Source: Rahnella variigena
Lineage (GTDB): Bacteria > Pseudomonadota > Gammaproteobacteria > Enterobacterales > Enterobacteriaceae
NCBI RefSeq assembly: GCF_003610915.1
Contig: NZ_NSDJ01000001.1
Location: 2,108,001 to 2,172,000 of the forward strand
Direction: 5' to 3'
DNA: 64,000 nt
The notes beneath the pieces are model-generated. The model was not told the DNA's origin. It did not search any database and saw nothing but the letters and a program-made list of their open reading frames with translations. The position numbers were made by a program, and so were the translations under genes. Of this stretch, positions 48,760 to 57,691 are shown piece by piece. Positions within the stretch are counted from its first letter, which is position 1. Every line of letters starts with the position of its first letter.

Positions 48760-48832
48760 AATCTAAATCATTTATTGCATGTGGCTTGCACACCAACTGC
48801 AAGACACGCAGGCAGACAGAAGTATTCAGGAA

Positions 48833-48908
48833 GGGCCGTTAGCTCAGTTGGTAGAGCAGTTGACTTTTAATCAATTGGTCGCTGGTTCGAATCCAGCACG
48901 GCCCACCA
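48833..48908 (+). tRNA. tRNA-Lys (anticodon UUU), copy 2
   Basis: The sequence is identical to copy 1. Together with 40 bp of its 3' flank it is repeated exactly at 49112-49227. Confidence 0.97.
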
Positions 48909-49111
48909 CTTTTAAAGTGGAAAATGTAGTGAAGCAGTGCAGGATGAGAACCAATGGTTCGAGCCGAGCGAAGCGAGACGACAACGCGCAAGCGTTGCCC
49001 GCAGGGCGAGGTGAAACCGAGTCAATCCAGCACGGCCCACCACTCTTTTAGAGTGAACGCCCTGAATAGTTTTAGACGCCGACAGTAAAAAGTAGTACCC
49101 AGCATTTAGAT
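48909..49111 (+). other. tRNA spacer containing a tRNA-Lys 3' relic
   Basis: The spacer contains AATCCAGCACGGCCCACCA at 49024-49042, the exact last 19 nt of tRNA-Lys, without the rest of the molecule. Before it lies the 40-nt flank shared with copy 3. Confidence 0.75.
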
Positions 49112-49187
49112 GGGCCGTTAGCTCAGTTGGTAGAGCAGTTGACTTTTAATCAATTGGTCGCTGGTTCGAATCCAGCACGGCCCACCA
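49112..49187 (+). tRNA. tRNA-Lys (anticodon UUU), copy 3
   Basis: The sequence is identical to copies 1 and 2. A decayed 3' relic (49241-49258) and the cluster terminator follow. Confidence 0.97.
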
Positions 49188-49555
49188 CTTTTAAAGTGGA
49201 AAATGTAGTGAAGCAGTGCAGGATGAGGTGAAACCGAGTTAATCCAGCACGCCCCGCACACTATTGTGAAGCCATCTAAATTGCAGAATTCAGAGAAAAG
49301 CGCCTTTTGGCGCTTTTTTCGCATGTGATGCACGAAACCTCCTTCCATCGTTATCTTCAATTTTCCTGTATTTTGCTCAACTCACTCCAGTTTTAAGTGC
49401 AGTAAACATTTTAAGCCTTATGGCTAATATCTGGACGACTTTCTCAGAATTTTACGGTATTTTGTTTAGCATACAAAACCAACGGGTTTCTGAATGGGAT
49501 CTGTTGCGGCTTCTGGCTTTTCAGGCGTGCTGCCTGACTGAATGAGATGACGAGT
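49188..49555. other. tRNA-nadA intergenic region
   Basis: These 368 bp hold the 40-nt shared tRNA flank, the decayed tRNA relic, the tRNA operon terminator and the nadA leader. A weak NadR-like dyad (TTTTAA-N6-TAAACA at 49391-49408) is the only regulatory candidate I can point to. Confidence 0.6.
49296..49319 (+). terminator. Terminator of the tRNA-Lys cluster
   Basis: AAAGCGCC and GGCGCTTT pair around a TTTT loop, followed by a T-run. Confidence 0.9.
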
Positions 49556-50620
49556 ATGAGCGAAACATTGGACCTGAATTCGACGGTTTATCCTTTTCCT
49601 CCTAAACCCGCAGTTCTGAGTGCAGATGAAAAGACTTTCTACAAAGAGAAGATCAGAAAACTGCTCAGGGAACGTGATGCCGTGATGGTGGCGCATTACT
49701 ACACTGATCCTGAAATTCAGGCGCTTGCAGAAGAAACCGGGGGCATTGTCGCAGACTCTCTGGAAATGGCGCGCTTTGGCAGTCAGCATCCGGCTTCCAC
49801 GTTGCTGGTGGCCGGCGTGCGCTTCATGGGTGAAACGGCCAAAATCCTCAGTCCTGAAAAAACAGTCCTCATGCCGACGCTCAATGCGGAATGCTCGCTG
49901 GATCTGGGCTGCCCGGAACAGGCTTTCTCAGATTTCTGCGACCAGCACCCCGATCGCACCGTTGTGGTCTACGCTAATACCTCGGCGGCGGTGAAAGCCC
50001 GTGCCGACTGGGTAGTCACGTCGAGCATTGCGGTAGAACTGATTGAACATCTTGATAGTCTGGGCGAAAAAATCATCTGGGCACCGGATCGTCACCTCGG
50101 CAATTATGTTCGCAAGCAGACGGGCGCTGATGTCTTGTGCTGGCAGGGCGCCTGTATCGTCCATGACGAGTTTAAATCCCAGGCCCTGACCCGAATGAAA
50201 GGCTTGTATCCAAACGCCGCTGTTCTGGTACATCCTGAGTCTCCTCAGGCGATTGTGGATATGGCTGATGCGGTCGGTTCTACCAGTCAGCTCATTCAGG
50301 CTGCAAAAACCTTGCCTCAGAAACAGCTGATCGTCGCTACTGACCGCGGGATTTTCTACAAAATGCAGCAAGCGTGCCCGGATAAAGAATTGTTTGAAGC
50401 ACCGACAGCAGGTGAGGGCGCAAGTTGCCGCACCTGCGCGCATTGCCCGTGGATGGCGATGAACGGCCTGAAAGCCATTGCTGAAGGTCTGGAGCACGGC
50501 GGAGCAGAACATGCGATAGAAGTGGATGAGGCGCTGCGTGTGAAGTCATTGATTCCGCTGAATCGTATGCTGGATTTTGCCGCGCAACTCAAATTACGCA
50601 CACAGGCCAAAGCCCTGTAA
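49556..50620 (+). CDS. nadA: Quinolinate synthase A
   Basis: NadA (354 residues; E. coli 347) condenses iminoaspartate with dihydroxyacetone phosphate to quinolinate in NAD synthesis, using a [4Fe-4S] cluster. Cluster ligands are likely the Cys in [20 protein letters not shown] and [21 protein letters not shown] and [12 protein letters not shown] are substrate-binding motifs. An ATG three codons upstream is possible. pnuC follows 40 nt later, forming the NadR-regulated pair known in E. coli. Confidence 0.97.
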   Translation: MSETLDLNSTVYPFPPKPAVLSADEKTFYKEKIRKLLRERDAVMVAHYYTDPEIQALAEETGGIVADSLEMARFGSQHPASTLLVAGVRFMGETAKILSPEKTVLMPTLNAECSLDLGCPEQAFSDFCDQHPDRTVVVYANTSAAVKARADWVVTSSIAVELIEHLDSLGEKIIWAPDRHLGNYVRKQTGADVLCWQGACIVHDEFKSQALTRMKGLYPNAAVLVHPESPQAIVDMADAVGSTSQLIQAAKTLPQKQLIVATDRGIFYKMQQACPDKELFEAPTAGEGASCRTCAHCPWMAMNGLKAIAEGLEHGGAEHAIEVDEALRVKSLIPLNRMLDFAAQLKLRTQAKAL

Positions 50621-50660
50621 GCAAACGCGATGTGACTGACGAAAAAGGAAGGACGTGATG

Positions 50661-51383
50661 ATGGATTTTTTCAGTACCAGCAATATTCTGGTTCATATTC
50701 CTCTCGGCAAAGGCGGGTATGACCTGTCTTGGATTGAAGCGGTTGGCACCATTTTTGGTTTGCTTTGTATCTGGTACGCCAGTAAAGAAAAGCTCATCAA
50801 TTACGCGTTTGGTCTGATCAACGTCACCTTGTTTGCGATCATCTTTTTCCAGATCCAGCTCTACGCCAGTTTGCTGCTGCAAATCTTCTTCTTTGCCGCC
50901 AATATTTATGGCTGGTACGCCTGGAGCCGTCAGACAGCGGATCAGGAAGCCGAATTGCAGATCCGCTGGTTACCACGCGGGAAAGCGCTGATTTGGGGCG
51001 TGGTGTGCGTCGCTGGCATTTTACTGATGACGTTTAACATTGACCGCGTATTTGCCGCGCTCACTCTGGTGGCGGTGAATCTGATGCAGGCGCTGGGGAT
51101 GAATGTGCAGATGCCAGAATTGCAGCCGGATGCTTTCCCGTTCTGGGATTCATCAATGATGGTGCTGTCGATTGTGGCGATGCTGCTGATGACGCGTAAA
51201 TATGTCGAGAACTGGTTGCTGTGGGTGGTGATCGACGTGATAAGCGTGGCGATTTTTGCCTATCAGGGCGTCTATGCGATGGCGCTCGAATACGTGTTGC
51301 TGACGCTGATTGCACTCAACGGTTCGTGGCTGTGGATCAAGAGCGCGAAGCAAAATGGCTCGCAGCCCCTGCAAAACGTCTGA
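50661..51383 (+). CDS. pnuC: PnuC, nicotinamide riboside transporter
   Basis: PnuC (240 residues; E. coli 239) takes up nicotinamide riboside by facilitated diffusion. It has seven to eight membrane helices; the WIEAVGTIFGLLCI and NIYGWYAWSRQ segments and the C-terminal repeat ALEYVLLTLIALNGSWLW are conserved. The three tandem start codons GTG-ATG-ATG begin at 50655; I used the last, which aligns with E. coli. Confidence 0.96.
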   Translation: MDFFSTSNILVHIPLGKGGYDLSWIEAVGTIFGLLCIWYASKEKLINYAFGLINVTLFAIIFFQIQLYASLLLQIFFFAANIYGWYAWSRQTADQEAELQIRWLPRGKALIWGVVCVAGILLMTFNIDRVFAALTLVAVNLMQALGMNVQMPELQPDAFPFWDSSMMVLSIVAMLLMTRKYVENWLLWVVIDVISVAIFAYQGVYAMALEYVLLTLIALNGSWLWIKSAKQNGSQPLQNV

Positions 51384-51395
51384 ATCTGCTTAACA

Positions 51396-51422
51396 AAAAC
51401 GCCTCCATACCGGAGGCGTTTT
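51396..51422. terminator. Bidirectional terminator between pnuC and zitB
   Basis: AAAACGCCTCC and GGAGGCGTTTT form an 11-bp stem. The A- and T-rich ends let it serve both convergent genes. Confidence 0.88.
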
Positions 51423-51443
51423 GCTTTCTGCTATTGGTGAACA

Positions 51444-52397
51444 TCAGTGATGATGGTGTGCGTGGGAGTGACCATGATGATCGTGCCCTGCGCTGGCAGC
51501 CGGGATTTCATTAATCTCGCAATCCGGCGTTTCACAGCGACCGTATTCCATCTGAATCGTCGCGTGTCCGATATGGCATTTCTCCAGCAAATGATGCTGA
51601 ATGCGGTCTAACAGCGCATCGTGATCGTGAGGTGGCACCACCTGCACATGCAGCGTCATCAGCCGCTGTTCACCAATCTGCCAGACGTGAACGTGATGGA
51701 CATTGCGAACTTCAGGGATGCTCAGCGACAAATCACGGCGCAGTTTATCGATATCAATTTCCTCAGGCGTACCTTCCAGCAACTCATGAAAACTTTCGCG
51801 CAGTAGCCGCCAGGCGTTGTTCAGCACCAGACACGACACCAGCACCGACAGAATCGGGTCAATGGGCGTCCAGCCGGTATACATGATGATCAGTGCTGCA
51901 GCGACCGCACCAATCGATCCCAGTAAATCCCCCAGCACATGCAGAGCCGCAGCGCGCACGTTGATGTTGGCTTTTTCCTGACCCTGATGCAGTAACCAGA
52001 ACGCCAGAATATTGGCAAACAGCCCGGCGATAGCAATGACCAGCATCGTGGTACCCATCACCGGCTGTGGATTGAAGAAGCGGGCAATGGCTTCCCAGAC
52101 GATCAGCACCACAATTACCAATAGCGCGGCGGCATTGACGAACGCGGCCATTGTCGTCAGGCGCAGATAACCAAAGGTATGACGGGAATTGGGCTTACGT
52201 TTTGCAAAACGCACGGCCATCAGCGCCACGAGCAAAGCGGCAGCATCTGTCAGCATGTGACCGGCATCGGCCAGCAACGCCAGAGAGCCAGAAATCAGCC
52301 CGCCGATGACTTCCGCGACCATAAAAACAACGGTTACAAGGAAAGCCAGTAACAGGCGACGGCTATTTTTATCCTGCGGTAACAGGGAAGAAGACAT
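51444..52397 (-). CDS. zitB: ZitB, zinc/proton antiporter (CDF family)
   Basis: ZitB (317 residues; E. coli 313) exports zinc. Six membrane helices carry the [21 protein letters not shown] metal site in helix 2 and [18 protein letters not shown] in helix 5. The His-rich segment lies at the C terminus ([14 protein letters not shown]), whereas in E. coli ZitB it is at the N terminus. A GTG four codons upstream is a possible start. Confidence 0.95.
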   Translation of the reverse strand: MSSSLLPQDKNSRRLLLAFLVTVVFMVAEVIGGLISGSLALLADAGHMLTDAAALLVALMAVRFAKRKPNSRHTFGYLRLTTMAAFVNAAALLVIVVLIVWEAIARFFNPQPVMGTTMLVIAIAGLFANILAFWLLHQGQEKANINVRAAALHVLGDLLGSIGAVAAALIIMYTGWTPIDPILSVLVSCLVLNNAWRLLRESFHELLEGTPEEIDIDKLRRDLSLSIPEVRNVHHVHVWQIGEQRLMTLHVQVVPPHDHDALLDRIQHHLLEKCHIGHATIQMEYGRCETPDCEINEIPAASAGHDHHGHSHAHHHH

Positions 52398-52480
52398 AGT
52401 TATATTCACAAAGATGATGAACAGAGACGATCACAATAGCGTAATCAGATGACGTTGCAAGAAGGGGAAGTTTCGAAATA

Positions 52481-52502
52481 AGGAGGAACCGAAGTTCCTC
52501 CT
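52481..52502 (-). terminator. Terminator of ybgS
   Basis: AGGAGGAAC and GTTCCTCCT form a perfect 9-bp stem with a 4-nt loop, followed on the minus strand by TTATTTCG. Confidence 0.6.
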
Positions 52503-52524
52503 GAACGAGATGCTACCGGCGTAT

Positions 52525-52854
52525 TTATTTACCAGTTTCTTTTGATTGCGTGGTTCCAGGTGCCTGGTCAGGACAACGACCATCTTTGCACATCGCTTTC
52601 TTATGCTGTTTGTCCTTGCTCATATGCTGCTTGGTGGTATCCGTTTTGGTATTCACTTCATCTGCTGGCTTGTTCGTGTTGTTAATCTGGTCATTATCAA
52701 CACTTTTAGGTGCCATATTCTGAATTGAGCCAGGTGAACCGGACTGATTGGCCTGACCGTTGTTATCACCAGCCGAGGTTTCACCGGCAGCAAAGGCCGC
52801 GCCCGTTGTCAGAGCCATAGTGGCAGTCAGTAACATGATTGCGAGCTTTTTCAT
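52525..52854 (-). CDS. ybgS: YbgS, small secreted protein
   Basis: This 109-residue protein has a signal peptide (MKKLAIMLLTATMALTTGAAFA) and a mature part rich in Asn, Gln, Asp and Lys. NNGQAN, VDND and especially HKKAMCKDGRCPD (E. coli HKNTMCKDGRCPD) identify YbgS, which also lies between zitB and aroG in E. coli. The two cysteines may form a disulfide or bind metal. The role is unknown. Confidence 0.9.
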   Translation of the reverse strand: MKKLAIMLLTATMALTTGAAFAAGETSAGDNNGQANQSGSPGSIQNMAPKSVDNDQINNTNKPADEVNTKTDTTKQHMSKDKQHKKAMCKDGRCPDQAPGTTQSKETGK

Positions 52855-52961
52855 AATGTCATCTCCATTGTTTCAGAAAGGTCCGTGGTCGTGTTTCATG
52901 TGTCTGCTTAAAGCCTAGCTAAATAAATTATGTCCTAAATCAAAATGAGACTAATCGTAAG

Positions 52962-52979
52962 TGTAAAAGCAGGTTTACA
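52962..52979. promoter_or_regulatory. TyrR box of aroG
   Basis: TGTAAAAGCAGGTTTACA is a perfect match to the strong TyrR box TGTAAA-N6-TTTACA. Its right half is the -35 of the promoter, so TyrR with aromatic amino acids should repress by exclusion of polymerase, as in E. coli. Confidence 0.92.
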
Positions 52980-53002
52980 CTGCCCCTCATTACGGCTAGA
53001 TT
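52974..53002 (+). promoter_or_regulatory. aroG promoter
   Basis: TTTACA and TAGATT are separated by 17 bp, 54 bp before the start codon. Confidence 0.75.
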
Positions 53003-53055
53003 GAACGCGGTCAGCGTTTCGCTTTGTCTCTTATGAACACCCGAATGGAACTGTT

Positions 53056-54108
53056 ATGAATTATCAAAACGACGATTTACGCATCAAAGAAATCAAAGAA
53101 CTTTTACCTCCGGTTGCCCTGCTCGAAAAATTTCCCGCCACTGACAAAGCGGCAAAAACAGTTTCTCAGGCTCGTAATGCCATTCATAAGATCCTGAAAG
53201 GAAACGATGATCGTCTGCTGGTTGTTATCGGGCCTTGCTCAATCAATGATCCTAAAGCTGCCAAAGAATATGCCGCACGCCTGCTGAAAATGCGTGAAGA
53301 ATTGCAGGGGGAACTGGAAGTGGTAATGCGCGTTTATTTCGAAAAACCGCGTACTACGGTGGGCTGGAAAGGGCTGATCAATGACCCGCACATGAACAAC
53401 AGCTACCAGATTAACGATGGTTTGCGCATTGCCCGCAAATTGTTACTTGATATTAATGACACCGGTTTGCCTGCCGCCGGCGAGTTCCTGGACATGATCA
53501 CGCCACAATATCTGGCGGATTTAATGAGCTGGGGCGCAATCGGTGCGCGTACCACAGAATCTCAGGTTCACCGTGAGCTTTCCTCCGGTTTATCCTGCCC
53601 GGTCGGTTTCAAAAATGGTACCGACGGCACCATCAAAGTGGCTATCGACGCCATTAACGCCGCAGGCGCGCCGCATTGCTTCCTGTCTGTCACCAAATGG
53701 GGTCATTCCGCCATCGTGAATACCAGCGGTAACAACGACTGCCATATCATTCTGCGTGGCGGCAAAAAGCCAAACTACAGCGCTCAGGACGTGCTCGAAG
53801 TGAAAGACGGCCTGAAAAAAGGCGGTCTGCCAGCACGTATCATGATCGACTTCAGTCATGCAAACAGCAGCAAGCAATTCAAAAAGCAGATGGAAGTCTG
53901 TGAAGACGTTTGCGGGCAGATTGCTGGTGGTGAACAGGCAATTATGGGCGTGATGGTTGAGAGCCATCTGGTTGAAGGGAACCAGAGCCTCGACAGCGGC
54001 GAGCCACTGGTTTACGGCCAGAGCGTGACCGATGCCTGCATCGGCTGGGAAGACACAGAAGTGCTGCTGCGTAATCTCGCGAACGCCGTTAAAGCGCGTC
54101 GCGGATAA
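53056..54108 (+). CDS. aroG: DAHP synthase, phenylalanine-sensitive (AroG)
   Basis: AroG (350 residues, as E. coli) condenses phosphoenolpyruvate and erythrose 4-phosphate in the first step of the shikimate pathway. Conserved motifs include VVIGPCSINDPKAAKEYA, YFEKPRTTVGWKGLIND, GARTTESQVHRELSSGLSCPVGFKNGTDG and DFSHANSSKQF (metal ligands). It is distinguished from AroF and AroH by full-length similarity and by its gene neighbourhood. A strong terminator follows. Confidence 0.97.
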   Translation: MNYQNDDLRIKEIKELLPPVALLEKFPATDKAAKTVSQARNAIHKILKGNDDRLLVVIGPCSINDPKAAKEYAARLLKMREELQGELEVVMRVYFEKPRTTVGWKGLINDPHMNNSYQINDGLRIARKLLLDINDTGLPAAGEFLDMITPQYLADLMSWGAIGARTTESQVHRELSSGLSCPVGFKNGTDGTIKVAIDAINAAGAPHCFLSVTKWGHSAIVNTSGNNDCHIILRGGKKPNYSAQDVLEVKDGLKKGGLPARIMIDFSHANSSKQFKKQMEVCEDVCGQIAGGEQAIMGVMVESHLVEGNQSLDSGEPLVYGQSVTDACIGWEDTEVLLRNLANAVKARRG

Positions 54109-54134
54109 TTCTTTAACACCAGTACATCTTTCTG

Positions 54135-54160
54135 AGCCCCGCTTTTGCGGGGCTTTTTTA
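54135..54160 (+). terminator. Rho-independent terminator of aroG
   Basis: GCCCCGC-TTTT-GCGGGGC is followed by six T residues. Confidence 0.95.
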
Positions 54161-54173
54161 TTAGCTGAATACG

Positions 54174-54647
54174 TCAAAGTGCGCAGCGCATATCCATGCA
54201 ACGCAAATCGGCATTCGCCATTTCTGACCGGTACAAACCCTCTTTTACCAGGCTGAATCCGTTCCTCTTATAAAACTCAAAAGCATTGGGCGTGGATGAC
54301 AGGATGATCTCTTTAAATCCCCGCGATTTTGCTTCGGCTTTTAGTTTATTGAGAATTTGCGTCGCGAGTCCTTTTCCTTCGAATTCCGGCAAGGTGAATA
54401 TCGCCTCAACACTGCCATTTTTCAGGTCTAGATAACCCGTTGCCGCAGGCGTACCCAGACCGTGCGCTTCAGCCACAAAAAAAGGATTCTCAGTAATGGC
54501 CTTACGGTAACCGGGTGGCATCTGATCCGGCGTCCAGGCCATCACAATGTCGGCGCCATAGGTATTTTTACATCCGTGGCGGATAGCCTGATTTCTGATT
54601 TCCCAGAGTATTTCCGCTTCATCGGGGGAGGCGAGTCTGACGGGCAT
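54174..54647 (-). CDS. GNAT-family N-acetyltransferase
   Basis: This 157-residue protein has the GNAT fold: an N-terminal VRLASPDEAEILWEIRN, the beta4-alpha3 acetyl-CoA-binding region IFTLPEFEGKGLATQILNKLKAEA (a Q/RxxGxG/A-like loop), and FEFYKRNGF near the end. The SD AAGGAG supports the ATG. The substrate is unknown. It lies between aroG and ybiU, where E. coli has neither. Confidence 0.85.
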   Translation of the reverse strand: MPVRLASPDEAEILWEIRNQAIRHGCKNTYGADIVMAWTPDQMPPGYRKAITENPFFVAEAHGLGTPAATGYLDLKNGSVEAIFTLPEFEGKGLATQILNKLKAEAKSRGFKEIILSSTPNAFEFYKRNGFSLVKEGLYRSEMANADLRCMDMRCAL

Positions 54648-54709
54648 CGGTTTCTCCTTATGGCTGTTCGTTTTAATTAAAACGTATTACCACAAAATAG
54701 CGCGAACAG

Positions 54710-55975
54710 TTACTTCTTCATCCCGACACCCAGCCGTCCGTTAGCGTTGAGATCACGTTCAAGGAATCGGCCTGTCCAGTTCGCTTCATAGTTTTCGCGT
54801 GGGAAATCCGCAGGTGAAGCGCCTGTCTTCAGTGCTTCGTGTACCTTGCGGGCATAAGCGACATTCTTTTCGCACAGTGGTGCGGCCGGAATGTACATCA
54901 CATTTCCCCATCCTTGCTGATCTTCAACCGGCGCGACGGAATGAATGACGTCACAATGCCACCATACCGAGTCGCCCGCCTGAAGTTCCGGAATACTGCA
55001 CAGGCCTTTAATCAGATGCGGATGCCATTTTTCGGAAACAGGTAAAACGCGGCCAGGCGTAACGCCACAGAGTTCATCTTCAGGCACATCATCAAGCAGC
55101 GGACGCAGCAGCACATACGCCATCGCCTCAGGCACCGGAACGGCGTGCAGCAAGCCCTGTCCGGTTTGCATATCAGACAGCGCAGTCCAGCCCTGGAATG
55201 TCCGTAAAGCTGAGCATTTAGTCGTGTTATCCACATCGTATTCATTGACGTCGGGTCTGAAAGCCGCATCCCATGGATCGTATTCTTCAAAACGGTTGGT
55301 GAAAATCTTGCGGAAGACTTTCTGATACGCTGGTAACAGCCAGCGTTCTAACGCGCCGGAATCGGTATGCGCGCCCAGCCCCTTAGAAGTGGTGCCCGGA
55401 AGACGCCTGCGGATCCTGTCCGGATAGATAATATTTACGTCGGGATTAAACCATGCGCCCTGATGGTCGCCGAACTTCCAGAGACGGTTTAAAAATGACT
55501 GAACCGTGCCGATTTCCTCACTCTGTCTGGCTTCCATCTGTGCGGCAGACCAGTAGATGGGATAAATCTCAGGGCGGGAAGCGTCCAGTGAACCAAAGAA
55601 ATTATCACCCGGTCCGCGATAAACCTCATCGAAATTGTTTTCATCAAGGTAATGCAGCATGGATTTATCCATTGCAAGCGCGTCATCACGTTCAAATGTC
55701 TGACGTACCACCAGACATCCACGACGTTTCACCTGCGCAATCTGCGCATCAGATACCCGGCCTTCTGCCAGTTCTGACCAGCTAATTTGCGGCCATGCAG
55801 TGCCGTTAGCCGCTTCCTCCGCCCTTGCTGCGGCTATCTCCGTTTCAATTTTTTCGCAGACCTGCCGGAAGAGTCCTTCAACATCGCCAATCTGTGCGCG
55901 GAGTTGTTTTTTCATCTCAATAATATTCTTTTTATAATCAACAGGTAATGTCGTTGACGTAAATCTGTTATCCAT
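54710..55975 (-). CDS. ybiU: YbiU-like DUF1479 protein (putative Fe(II)/2-oxoglutarate oxygenase)
   Basis: This 421-residue protein has the exact length of E. coli YbiU and matches throughout (RRGCxV, GPGDNFFG, IYPIYWS, DNTTKCS). The HTD of GLGAHTDSGALERW and the distal His in WHCDVIHSVAP fit the metal triad of 2-oxoglutarate/Fe(II) oxygenases, with GRVLP nearby. The reaction is unknown. In E. coli ybiU lies elsewhere. The leader has a palindromic AT-rich stretch without clear operator. Confidence 0.92.
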   Translation of the reverse strand: MDNRFTSTTLPVDYKKNIIEMKKQLRAQIGDVEGLFRQVCEKIETEIAAARAEEAANGTAWPQISWSELAEGRVSDAQIAQVKRRGCLVVRQTFERDDALAMDKSMLHYLDENNFDEVYRGPGDNFFGSLDASRPEIYPIYWSAAQMEARQSEEIGTVQSFLNRLWKFGDHQGAWFNPDVNIIYPDRIRRRLPGTTSKGLGAHTDSGALERWLLPAYQKVFRKIFTNRFEEYDPWDAAFRPDVNEYDVDNTTKCSALRTFQGWTALSDMQTGQGLLHAVPVPEAMAYVLLRPLLDDVPEDELCGVTPGRVLPVSEKWHPHLIKGLCSIPELQAGDSVWWHCDVIHSVAPVEDQQGWGNVMYIPAAPLCEKNVAYARKVHEALKTGASPADFPRENYEANWTGRFLERDLNANGRLGVGMKK

Positions 55976-56156
55976 AAAACCTCCGGCAGACTGGTGAAAT
56001 AATTATTTCGTACGAATATTGTTTTGCTTTCATTCGAAAGATAAAAGAATGTAGCAAAACTGTTATTTAAAAATCCAGCGCTGGATCACGAATTTCAAAA
56101 AGGGAGGATTTTCCGGAAAGTCTGGAGAAGGGCAGGGGAGTGTCAGATTTAGAAAA

Positions 56157-56186
56157 CAAAACAGGCACGCTTGCGCGTGCCTGTTC
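56157..56186 (-). terminator. Rho-independent terminator of gpmA
   Basis: ACAGGCACGC and GCGTGCCTGT form a 10-bp stem with a TTGC loop. The minus strand then reads TTTTGTTTTC. Confidence 0.88.
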
Positions 56187-56218
56187 CAATCGCTCTGTTT
56201 AACACAGAAAACGCGAAA

Positions 56219-56971
56219 TTACTTCGCTTTACCCTGGTTTGCCACGGCCGCTGCTTTCGCTGCGATTTCGTCGGCATTACCCAGATAGTAACGTTTGATT
56301 GGTTTGTAGTTTTCGTCGAATTCGTAAACTAATGGAACACCGGTAGGGATGTTCAGTTCCAGAATTTCGTCTTCGCTCAGATCGTCGAGATATTTGACCA
56401 GTGCGCGCAGGGAGTTACCGTGCGCAGCGATGATCACGCGCTCGCCGCTGGCGATACGTGGTTTGATCACGTCAGTCCAGTAAGGGATGACACGTTCGAT
56501 GGTCAGCGCCAGGCTTTCAGTCGTTGGCAGTTCAGCCGCAGTCAGTTTTGCATAGCGCGGGTCATGGCCAGGGAAACGCTCATCAGCGCGATCCAGTTCT
56601 GGCGGAGTCACCGCGAAGCCACGACGCCATTGTTTAACTTGCTCGTCACCGTATTTCTGAGCGGTTTCTGCTTTATCCAGACCCTGCAACGCGCCGTAAT
56701 GACGTTCGTTCAGTTTCCAGGATTTCTCAACCGGCAGCCATGGCTGGTTCAGTTCGTCCAAAACGCTCCACAGAGTATGGATGGCACGTTTCAGCACAGA
56801 GGTATAAGCGAAGTCGAATTGGAAGCCTTCGTCTTTGAGCAACTGACCAGCAGCTTTTGCTTCAGTGCGACCCTTATCGGACAGTTCAACATCATGCCAA
56901 CCGGTAAAACGGTTTTCTTTGTTCCACTCACTTTCACCGTGTCTTACCAGCACCAGCTTGGTTACAGCCAT
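56219..56971 (-). CDS. gpmA: 2,3-bisphosphoglycerate-dependent phosphoglycerate mutase
   Basis: GpmA (250 residues, as E. coli) interconverts 3- and 2-phosphoglycerate in glycolysis. The phosphohistidine is His11 in [12 protein letters not shown], and the second active-site His is in [12 protein letters not shown]. The C-terminal Lys/Ala-rich tail is typical. A Fur box lies just upstream of the leader, matching the iron control known for E. coli gpmA. Confidence 0.98.
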   Translation of the reverse strand: MAVTKLVLVRHGESEWNKENRFTGWHDVELSDKGRTEAKAAGQLLKDEGFQFDFAYTSVLKRAIHTLWSVLDELNQPWLPVEKSWKLNERHYGALQGLDKAETAQKYGDEQVKQWRRGFAVTPPELDRADERFPGHDPRYAKLTAAELPTTESLALTIERVIPYWTDVIKPRIASGERVIIAAHGNSLRALVKYLDDLSEDEILELNIPTGVPLVYEFDENYKPIKRYYLGNADEIAAKAAAVANQGKAK

Positions 56972-57000
56972 AGCTAAACTCCTCAGTTAACTGAATTTTC

Positions 57001-57019
57001 AATGATAACGGTTATCATT
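57001..57019. promoter_or_regulatory. Fur box upstream of gpmA
   Basis: AATGATAACGGTTATCATT is a perfect 9-1-9 palindrome very close to the Fur consensus GATAATGATAATCATTATC. It lies 30 bp from the gpmA start codon, suggesting iron-dependent repression. Confidence 0.88.
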
Positions 57020-57123
57020 ATAGGGGCTTGGCCTCCCGGACAGCAATCTGAAACTTCCTCAGGAAGCCTTTGCGGGACACCGTTTGTATTAAACATAACG
57101 AATTTGCTGCGGCGATGTAAAAC

Positions 57124-57160
57124 AAAACGCGCGAACGGTTTCCCGGACAGCGCGTTTTTT
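57124..57160 (-). terminator. Terminator of the PsiF-family gene
   Basis: AACGCGC pairs with GCGCGTT around a 17-nt loop; the minus strand continues TTTTGTTTT. Confidence 0.7.
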
Positions 57161-57175
57161 GCAAAAGGACAGCAG

Positions 57176-57511
57176 TTAGCTGGCTTTTTTCAGGCAGGTA
57201 CTCATGAAGGTTTTACGTGCATCGCCTTTCAATTCTTTTTTCGCTGCGTCAGCGTTACAGGTTTTCATTTTTTCCTGCTGAGGCGTCATGCCTGCCGTCG
57301 CCGGTTTGGTTTCAGCCTTGAGGCACTGACTCATGAATTTTTTACGGTCATCGCCTTTAAGGGACTGGGTAGTGGCCTGCTGATTACAGTCGGTCATCTT
57401 TTGGCGTTGCTCAGTCTGAGCAGGAGAAGGCACTTTCACAGGGTCAGCCGCCAGAGCGGAGCCAGCCGCGCAAAGCGTTGCCAGCAGGGATAACACAACG
57501 GGTAAACGCAT
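57176..57511 (-). CDS. psiF: PsiF-family periplasmic protein
   Basis: This 111-residue protein has a signal peptide (MRLPVVLSLLATLCAAGSALA) and two PsiF repeats, QRQKMTDCNQQATTQSLKGDDRKKFMSQCLK and QEKMKTCNADAAKKELKGDARKTFMSTCLK, each with two Cys probably paired in a disulfide. E. coli psiF is phosphate-starvation inducible and sits by phoA; I found no clear Pho box here, so the symbol rests on family similarity. Function unknown. Confidence 0.85.
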   Translation of the reverse strand: MRLPVVLSLLATLCAAGSALAADPVKVPSPAQTEQRQKMTDCNQQATTQSLKGDDRKKFMSQCLKAETKPATAGMTPQQEKMKTCNADAAKKELKGDARKTFMSTCLKKAS

Positions 57512-57691
57512 ATCAAACTCCTTATTAAACGTCCTTTTATGCAGGACACTCTCTAAGAGTAGATGCGGGAAATGCCTTTAGCTGAAAATGTGCTGATACA
57601 GATGCGCCGTGAGTCACAAATTTGCAGAAGTCGGAATAAATGAAGACAGGGCCGGGCGACCCTGTCTGATAAACGTTAAAGATGATGGACG

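Noticed and set aside
49391..49408. NadR operator before nadA (TTTTAAGTGCAGTAAACA)
   Set aside because: Only the right half fits TGTTTA-N6-TAAACA; the left half has two mismatches. It is kept as a weak candidate in the intergenic note rather than as a site.
57512..57691. Pho box upstream of the PsiF-family gene
   Set aside because: No paired CTGTCAT-like repeats 11 bp apart were visible.
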